Assembly (NCBI RefSeq): GCF_014385195.1
Contig: NZ_JACRTG010000011.1
Coordinates: 1-64,000 of the forward strand
Reading direction: 5' to 3'
From: Paratissierella segnis
GTDB lineage: Bacteria > Bacillota > Clostridia > Tissierellales > Tissierellaceae
Length of the DNA: 64,000 nt
Under the pieces are notes generated by a model that saw nothing but the letters and a program-made list of their open reading frames with translations, was not told the DNA's origin and did not search any database. Made by a program: the position numbers and the translations under genes. Positions 63,676 through 64,000 of the stretch are shown one piece after another (the first letter of the stretch is position 1; each line of letters starts with the position of its first letter).

Positions 63676-64000
63676 TTAGTTCACACGCTTTTCAGCATTG
63701 GCTAAATTGCCAACAATATATGCATAATCTCCCGGTTGTACTTTAGTCATAAACCCTCGCATTTGTAAAAATACTGTTTGCTCACATGGAGCTAGGATTT
63801 CTTCAATAACCTCCATTGTCTGAATATGTCTTATCTCTGCCATAACTGTTCCTTTTTCAACCCATTTATTTAGATATTCAGGTCCGCATAATGGATAGAA
63901 CATACCGCCTTTTTTAGGACGTAAAAGTGGCCTTTCTTTAATTAAATACTGTTCTTTTGGAAGTATAAGATCACCTTCAATCATCCCCATCCACTTCATT
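63676..64000 (-). CDS. Succinylglutamate desuccinylase/aspartoacylase-family protein, C-terminal part
   Basis: The last 108 or so residues of a gene cut by the right edge; the first residues in view are not necessarily its start. The segment LLRPKKGGMFYPLCGPEYLNKWVEKGTVMAEIRHIQTMEVIEEILAPCEQTVFLQMRGFMTKVQPGDYAYIV is typical of the C-terminal beta-barrel of AstE/ASPA-type zinc deacylases, which cleave N-acyl amino acids. The catalytic zinc domain is outside. As the gene before oppB, it could handle acylated amino acids or peptides imported by this system. Confidence 0.7.
   Translation of the reverse strand, partial: MKWMGMIEGDLILPKEQYLIKERPLLRPKKGGMFYPLCGPEYLNKWVEKGTVMAEIRHIQTMEVIEEILAPCEQTVFLQMRGFMTKVQPGDYAYIVGNLANAEKRVN

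Overview
The window comes from a low-GC, anaerobic-type Firmicute, most likely a clostridium or a Tissierella-like relative. The signs are AT-rich coding sequence, strong AGGAGG-type ribosome sites, frequent TTG and GTG starts, a sufCBDSU operon, pyruvate phosphate dikinase with its regulator, LytS/AraC-type (YesM/YesN) two-component pairs, and several sugar importers. Almost every gene lies on the minus strand. Only a broken epimerase fragment at the left edge and the suf operon lie on the plus strand. I see no rRNA, tRNA, CRISPR array or prophage.

Layout. (1) 1-610: the end of an IS256-type element, oriented away from the window, inserted into a sugar epimerase gene of which only the 3' third remains. 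(2) 737-16048: a hexuronate region. It holds a FadR-type GntR regulator, an acyl-ACP thioesterase, uxaC with an orphan TRAP-type binding protein, a ribose-type ABC importer with its own YesM/YesN pair, and the operon IclR regulator - NagB-like protein - uxaB - uxaA. Together uxaC, uxaB and uxaA take galacturonate to 2-keto-3-deoxygluconate; the KDG kinase and aldolase are not here. (3) 16271-27592: mostly single genes and small operons: P5C dehydrogenase, a TetR-ftsH pair, an Mrp-type Fe-S ATPase, the operon CBS protein - PPDK regulator - ppdK, an FMN-binding lipoprotein, a small unknown protein and an L,D-transpeptidase. (4) 27801-32698: sufCBDSU on the plus strand.

(5) 32780-44297: a second ribose-type ABC importer with its own YesN/YesM pair and a striking catalytically dead ABC-ATPase homologue, followed by a GmhA-like SIS isomerase, two ROK kinases and mannose-6-phosphate isomerase. 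This looks like a complete but unassigned sugar catabolic unit. (6) 44492-51642: an amino-sugar PTS operon (GntR, AgaS, class II aldolase, PfkB kinase, mannose-family EIIB, EIIC, EIID, EIIA, HAD phosphatase), best read as galactosamine or N-acetylgalactosamine use. (7) 51854-54522: a PAS-GGDEF diguanylate cyclase, a DMT-type permease and a nitroreductase. (8) 54717-64000: a peptide uptake and breakdown operon (AstE/ASPA-type deacylase fragment, OppBCADF, S9 peptidase, M20 peptidase).

The most interesting points are the dead ABC ATPase placed between a two-component system and a sugar importer, the NagB-like protein with a clean internal deletion, an M20 peptidase that appears to lack several metal ligands, a CcpN-like CBS protein without a DNA-binding domain under a perfect palindrome, candidate operators tying regulators to operons, and dispersed heptamer and stem-loop repeats shared by three intergenic gaps. 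All assignments rest on reading the translated sequence and recalling families; no database search was possible.
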